Assembly (NCBI RefSeq): GCF_001720165.1
Contig: NZ_MCRI01000026.1
Coordinates: forward strand, 1-35,034
Direction: 5' to 3'
Length of the DNA stretch: 35,034 nucleotides
DNA from: Methylophaga muralis
GTDB taxonomy: Bacteria > Pseudomonadota > Gammaproteobacteria > Nitrosococcales > Methylophagaceae
Made by a program: the position numbers and the translations under genes. The notes beneath the pieces are model-generated. The model searched no databases and had not been told where the DNA came from. It worked only from the letters and a program-made list of their open reading frames with translations. Within the stretch, counting starts at the first letter, position 1; the number at the start of each line of letters is the position of its first letter. Shown here piece by piece: positions 30,956-35,034 of the stretch.

Positions 30956-32452
30956 ATGCGTTATTTACCAACCAACACTTCTATCAAACCGTATCTGCTG
31001 GCCATTGGGTTGATCATAGTCGTCGTACTGTTTGCTCAAGTGCTCAATCGCTATCTGCCCTATACCAGTCTTTTGTTATTGTTTCTGGCAGGTGTGTTGC
31101 TGGTATCTGCAAAAACCAGTATTGGTCCCGCGTTGTTAAGCAGCTTATTAAGTTTTTTGAGTTTCAATTACTTTTTCACCGAACCTTATTACAGTTTTAA
31201 TATGCTGCATAAAGTAGATGTCGCCACGCTGATTATCTTTCTGATGGTGGCACTGATGACAGCGCATTTAGCTACGCAAATGCGTGAAGCGATAGCAAAG
31301 CAAGAAATAGCATTAAACCGTCTATCGCATTTTTATGAATTCAGCCAAACGTTATCGTCGGCGACCAACACGGAATCTTCTATCGAAATTCTAAAGCAGG
31401 CTTTACACCGTGTTTTATCTAACGATGGTCACGTGGAAATTGCCACCCTACAGGATTCGCAATTGATTTTGCACTCAACACAATTTACCAGCGGTCATCC
31501 TGGTGAAGAGCTGTTTAAACATATGTTTTCCAAAGCGTTAAAAACAGAGTTTTGGCATAAAGGCTGGTTATTTTTTCCCTTGAGTTGGGATGGCAAGCAG
31601 CTTGGTCTGGTGGCGATTAATGAACGGATCAATGACAAGCAAATCGCTGCAATTCAAACTTTCTGCCAACTTACCGCTGTGGTTTTACAACGGACAAATC
31701 TGGTGGATGAATTAGCACAAACCAAACTAATCGCAGAAACTGAACAACTAAGAGCCACATTACTGTCATCTGTGTCGCACGATTTACGTACACCACTCTC
31801 TTCGATTATTGGTGCAAGTTCATCTTTACGCGAATACTCCCCGCAATTATCAATCAATGATCAGCAATTATTGCTACAGACCATTGAAGACGAAGCGCAC
31901 CGGCTAGATCGTCACATTCAAAATCTACTGGATATGACGCGTTTGAGTCAGGGAAAGCTCAATCTAAATAGACAATGGATAGATATTGATGATCTGATTA
32001 ATGGTGCGATAAGCCGTTTCGGGCATCAATTAGATAATGTCGAGCTAAAGCTCAAATTAGCCGAAGATACCCCGATGCTCTATGTGCAGGGACTGCTTAT
32101 CGAACAAGCTATTTTTAATCTGCTGGATAACGCCATTCAACATCATGCTACCGAACTGAAAATAAGTTTGAATGTGCATCATGATAGCGAATGGATCACG
32201 CTGGACATCATTGATAATGGTCCTGGTATACCTGAATCTGAAAAAGAAAAAGTGTTTGATATGTTTTACAGTCTAGCTCAAGGAGATCGCCATGCATCCA
32301 ACACACCCGGAACAGGCATGGGACTGGCAATTTGTCGCGGCATGGTGGAAGCCCATGATGGTCGGGTTATGGCGTTGGACAGTCCCTCAGGTCAAGGCAC
32401 AATGATGCGGGTCAAGCTGCCAATCACACCTTTGAACACTGTTACCTATTAA
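30956..32452 (+). CDS. Short KdpD-like sensor histidine kinase
   Basis: 498 residues from ATG 30956 (a TTG 45 bases upstream is less likely). DUF4118-type four-helix membrane domain (about 10-105: YLLAIGLIIVVVLFAQVL, FNYFFTEPYYSF), a GAF-like region, then HisKA with SSVSHDLRTPLSSI (His275) and a HATPase with LLDNAIQ, DNGPGIP and GTGMGLAICRG. Full KdpD (about 890 residues) also has a long N-terminal KdpD/Usp region that senses turgor/K+; it is missing here and the gene starts cleanly at the membrane part. No kdpFABC genes are seen; the divergent neighbours are trkHA. It is followed 10 bases later by its response regulator. Confidence 0.9.
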   Translation: MRYLPTNTSIKPYLLAIGLIIVVVLFAQVLNRYLPYTSLLLLFLAGVLLVSAKTSIGPALLSSLLSFLSFNYFFTEPYYSFNMLHKVDVATLIIFLMVALMTAHLATQMREAIAKQEIALNRLSHFYEFSQTLSSATNTESSIEILKQALHRVLSNDGHVEIATLQDSQLILHSTQFTSGHPGEELFKHMFSKALKTEFWHKGWLFFPLSWDGKQLGLVAINERINDKQIAAIQTFCQLTAVVLQRTNLVDELAQTKLIAETEQLRATLLSSVSHDLRTPLSSIIGASSSLREYSPQLSINDQQLLLQTIEDEAHRLDRHIQNLLDMTRLSQGKLNLNRQWIDIDDLINGAISRFGHQLDNVELKLKLAEDTPMLYVQGLLIEQAIFNLLDNAIQHHATELKISLNVHHDSEWITLDIIDNGPGIPESEKEKVFDMFYSLAQGDRHASNTPGTGMGLAICRGMVEAHDGRVMALDSPSGQGTMMRVKLPITPLNTVTY

Positions 32453-32462
32453 GCATTCACCT

Positions 32463-33140
32463 ATGGCAACCATATTACTTATTGAAGACGAAGCCCAGAT
32501 TAAGAAATTTTTAAGAATCAGTCTTGAAGCACATGATTATCAGGTGCTTGAAACCAGGTTGGGTGAACAAGGTTTAGCCATGTTAGTTGAGCAGCAGATT
32601 GATTTACTTATTCTGGATCTAGGGTTGCCAGATATGGATGGCCAGGATGTAATTAAAGCCCTACGGAAGTGGTCTCAAATCCCAATTATTGTGCTATCGG
32701 TTCGATCCAGCGAAGAAGAAAAAGTGCAGGCCCTGGACGCCGGTGCCAATGATTATGTCACTAAACCATTTGGCATCAGTGAGCTGATGGCCCGTGTTAG
32801 AGCATTACTGAGGATAAATGACAACACAGTGGCTACAAGCAGTAAGCGCGAGGTAAATGGACTGTATATCGATCTCGCCGAATATCAGGTCAAACTAGAT
32901 AATCAACTGATCCATTTATCACGCAAAGAATTTGAGTTGCTTCGGTTACTTACAGAGCAGCCCGGGCATATTCTGACGCATCGTTATCTGACTCAAACCA
33001 TCTGGGGCGAGAGTTTTGTTGATGAAACGCATTATCTGCGTGTTTTGGTGCGTCAGCTTCGTCACAAACTCGGTGAAGAAACTATTCAGCCAAGATTTAT
33101 TGAAACCGTGCAAGGCGTAGGTTATCGCTTTAAAGTTTGA
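32463..33140 (+). CDS. KdpE-like OmpR-family response regulator
   Basis: 225 residues: receiver domain with acidic pocket (IEDEAQ), phospho-acceptor Asp52 in LLILDLGLPDMDG, and Lys in NDYVTKPFG; a C-terminal winged helix with LSRKEFELLRLL, VRQLRHKLG and TVQGVGYRF. It matches KdpE in length and style. It likely receives phosphate from the kinase just upstream. Probable targets are the divergent trkHA promoter and its own, since no kdp transporter is present here. Confidence 0.92.
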   Translation: MATILLIEDEAQIKKFLRISLEAHDYQVLETRLGEQGLAMLVEQQIDLLILDLGLPDMDGQDVIKALRKWSQIPIIVLSVRSSEEEKVQALDAGANDYVTKPFGISELMARVRALLRINDNTVATSSKREVNGLYIDLAEYQVKLDNQLIHLSRKEFELLRLLTEQPGHILTHRYLTQTIWGESFVDETHYLRVLVRQLRHKLGEETIQPRFIETVQGVGYRFKV

Positions 33141-33171
33141 CCTTATCCATACACTCAACATTGAATATCAC

Positions 33172-33204
33172 CCCAGCGATATGAAAGAAGATCATATCGC
33201 TGGG
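33172..33204. terminator. Inverted repeat between response regulator and gnd
   Basis: CCCAGCGATATG (33172-33183) and CATATCGCTGGG (33193-33204) form a perfect 12-bp stem with a 9-base loop between two convergent genes. Neither side has a clear U tract, so it may be a weak or factor-aided terminator for both. Confidence 0.55.
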
Positions 33205-33217
33205 ATATCAGATAACT

Positions 33218-34678
33218 TTAAACGTCGTAATTGCTAGCCGAAACCTTTCCACCGCGGCCTGTCCAATTAGTATGGAAAAACTCTCCTCTTGGTTTATCGA
33301 GACGCTCGTAGGTATGAGCACCAAAATAATCGCGTTGGGCCTGTAACAGGTTTGCTGGCAGGCGTTTACTGCGATAGCCATCATAAAATGACAATGCACT
33401 GCTGAACGTCGGCACCGGCACACCGATTTCGATAGCTTGAACGACTGCTTTTCTCCAGCCTGGCAATGCTTCGGTAATGGCATCGATAAAGAACTCGTCC
33501 AGCAACAAGTTTTGCAACTTTGGATTACGTTCAAACGCATCACGGATTTTCGATAAGAACTGGCTGCGAATAATACAGCCGCCACGCCACATCATAGCAA
33601 TGCCGCCATAATTCAGTTCCCAACCATAGGTTGCTGCCGCTTCACGCATCAACATGTAACCCTGCGCATAGGAAATAATTTTTGATGCATATAAAGCGTC
33701 ACGAATGGCATCAATCATTTCGCGTTTATCACCACTAAAAGGTGCTGCTTTAGCTGGTAATACCTGTGATGCCGTTACCCGTTCATCTTTCAACGCCGAC
33801 AAACAGCGGGCAAATACTGCTTCGCCAATCAAAGTAAGTGGTGTACCCAAATCCAGGGCATTCATCCCAGTCCATTTACCAGTGCCCTTTTGACCAGCTG
33901 TGTCCAGGATGTGATCGATCAACAAACTGCCATCAGGTTCTTTTACACTCAGAATGTCACGAGTGATTTCAATCAGGTAAGAATCTAAAACGCCTTCATT
34001 CCACTCTGCAAATACTTGCTGGATCTCGTCGCCCGACATACCCATGCCTTCACGCATCATTTGATATGCCTCACAAATCAGCTGCATATCGCCATATTCA
34101 ATGCCGTTATGCACCATCTTCACATAGTGACCAGCTCCATCGTTTCCGACCCAGTCACAACACGGTTCACCGTCTACCTGAGCAGAGATGGATTGAAAGA
34201 TCTCTTTTACTGCCGGCCAGGCAGCCTTGTTTCCGCCGGGCATTAACGAAGGTCCATGACGAGCACCTTCTTCACCACCGGATACACCGCTGCCTATAAA
34301 CAAAATGCCTTGTTTGTGCAGTTCATGAGTTCGCCGATCACTGTCATTAAACAATGAGTTGCCACCATCGATAATGATGTCGCCTTTTTCCAGATAAGGT
34401 AAAAGTTGCTGGATAAAGCTATCAACAACCTCTCCTGCCTTAACCATCAACATTACTCTGCGTGGTTTTTGCAGAGAATCGGCAAATGTTTTTAAGTCAT
34501 GACAGGCAATAATCTGACTATCCTTTGCTGGACCTTGCATGAACTCATCTACCTTACTGGCTGTCCGATTATATACTGCAACTTTAAAGCCTTTATCATG
34601 AATGTTTAATGCGAGGTTTTGCCCCATTACTGCAAGCCCGACAATACCAATATCTGCCATTTGAGTGACTGTGTTCAT
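33218..34678 (-). CDS. gnd: 6-phosphogluconate dehydrogenase, decarboxylating
   Basis: 486 residues from ATG 34678 (AAGG about 11 bases upstream); an ATG at 34660 (MADIGIVG) or a longer form from about 34732 is possible. The N-terminal NADP-binding motif is [16 protein letters not shown]; the substrate region has [19 protein letters not shown] and [17 protein letters not shown] follows; C-terminal end [14 protein letters not shown]. The enzyme oxidises 6-phosphogluconate to ribulose 5-phosphate with CO2 and NADPH in the oxidative pentose phosphate pathway (and, in RuMP methylotrophs, in the dissimilatory cycle). It stands alone here; the usual partner zwf would be beyond the window, if present. 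Confidence 0.95.
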   Translation of the reverse strand: MNTVTQMADIGIVGLAVMGQNLALNIHDKGFKVAVYNRTASKVDEFMQGPAKDSQIIACHDLKTFADSLQKPRRVMLMVKAGEVVDSFIQQLLPYLEKGDIIIDGGNSLFNDSDRRTHELHKQGILFIGSGVSGGEEGARHGPSLMPGGNKAAWPAVKEIFQSISAQVDGEPCCDWVGNDGAGHYVKMVHNGIEYGDMQLICEAYQMMREGMGMSGDEIQQVFAEWNEGVLDSYLIEITRDILSVKEPDGSLLIDHILDTAGQKGTGKWTGMNALDLGTPLTLIGEAVFARCLSALKDERVTASQVLPAKAAPFSGDKREMIDAIRDALYASKIISYAQGYMLMREAAATYGWELNYGGIAMMWRGGCIIRSQFLSKIRDAFERNPKLQNLLLDEFFIDAITEALPGWRKAVVQAIEIGVPVPTFSSALSFYDGYRSKRLPANLLQAQRDYFGAHTYERLDKPRGEFFHTNWTGRGGKVSASNYDV

Positions 34679-35034
34679 CTGATTAAGCCTTAAGTTAAAT
34701 ATCGAGAAATTTTGTTCGTTGATAGTCGTCACGATACTGAACGGACATTAATCTGTAAAACAGGTAATTCATGTAAATATAATCGTTTAAACGATTTATA
34801 AACGTTTTGACAAAGTACTCTTACTGCCACTTTTTATTACTTTTTTGTGACGCAGTTAACATTTATTAAACTTTTACTGCGCAAATATGTGACACAGTTA
34901 ACACTTTTTACACCATTTGATGTCTTTAATTGAAATTATTAAGAAATAAACGCTATAAATTTAGACTATAAGCCATTGTAAACAAAGGGATTTAGGATTT
35001 TTCTGAGGCTTACAAGGGAACATTTTCCGCTAAG
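34679..35034. promoter_or_regulatory. Upstream region of gnd with palindrome and 42-bp-spaced direct repeats
   Basis: No credible gene. AATCGTTTAAACGATT (34781-34796) is a perfect 16-bp palindrome, closely followed by AAACGTTT (34800-34807), both resembling LacI-family operator cores. TGTGACGCAGTTAACA (34846-34861) recurs as TGTGACACAGTTAACA (34888-34903), exactly 42 bases apart, about four helical turns. These could control gnd and/or a divergent gene beyond the window. Confidence 0.45.

Noticed and set aside
34846-34907. CRISPR-like repeats upstream of gnd
   Set aside because: Only two short imperfect copies with AT-rich spacing, no further repeats and no cas gene.

Overview
The window reads as chromosomal DNA of a gammaproteobacterium of moderate-to-low GC. 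The gene families (TrkHA, a KdpDE-like pair, a SufE-like protein, TonB/FecCD uptake genes, 6-phosphogluconate dehydrogenase) fit this group. A Methylophaga-like marine methylotroph is one guess, but the sequence alone does not prove it. No rRNA, tRNA, CRISPR array, transposase or phage gene was seen.

Layout. (1) 38-1256: a dienelactone-hydrolase-family gene and a small orphan gene flanked by two palindromic REP-like units. (2) 9608-1348, minus strand: a tightly packed eight-gene operon. It encodes a secreted protein, an outer-membrane-type lipoprotein, two large single-pass envelope proteins (one with PEGA repeats and a formylglycine-enzyme-like domain), a 47-residue membrane protein, a MotA/TolQ/ExbB channel, and two proteins joining an ExbD/MotB-like transmembrane helix to a von Willebrand A (VWA) domain. 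It looks like an uncharacterised ion-driven trans-envelope motor and is the best candidate for a new system here. (3) 10029-11226: an SDR oxidoreductase and an unknown protein. (4) 11542-16684, plus strand: an overlapping five-gene operon (SufE-like, flavoprotein with a Cys-rich tail, BASS/ACR3-like transporter, gamma-carbonic anhydrase, ThrRS). (5) 16753-24777, minus strand: a COG0523 metallochaperone, a frameshifted hisI, a DUF1289 protein, an unknown protein, and a TonB receptor/ABC importer/methyltransferase operon. (6) 25251-27838: an autotransporter-like protein and a lipoprotein hydrolase. (7) 27876-33140: trkHA, divergent from a short KdpD-like kinase and its response regulator. (8) 33218-34678: gnd.

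Blocks 4 and 5 appear to form one metal-limitation regulon. A 15-bp palindrome TGATA-N5-TATCA, with the half-sites and spacing of FUR-family boxes, lies just upstream of three transcription units: the SufE-like operon, hisI-COG0523, and the methyltransferase/TonB/ABC operon. COG0523, HisI, ThrRS and gamma-carbonic anhydrase paralogues are classic companions in Zur (zinc) regulons, so zinc starvation is the leading interpretation.

Cautions: hisI carries a one-base frameshift, and the COG0523 gene has no start codon in its own frame and needs a -1 shift at an A7 run. Both could be real or could be single-base deletion errors in the sequence.
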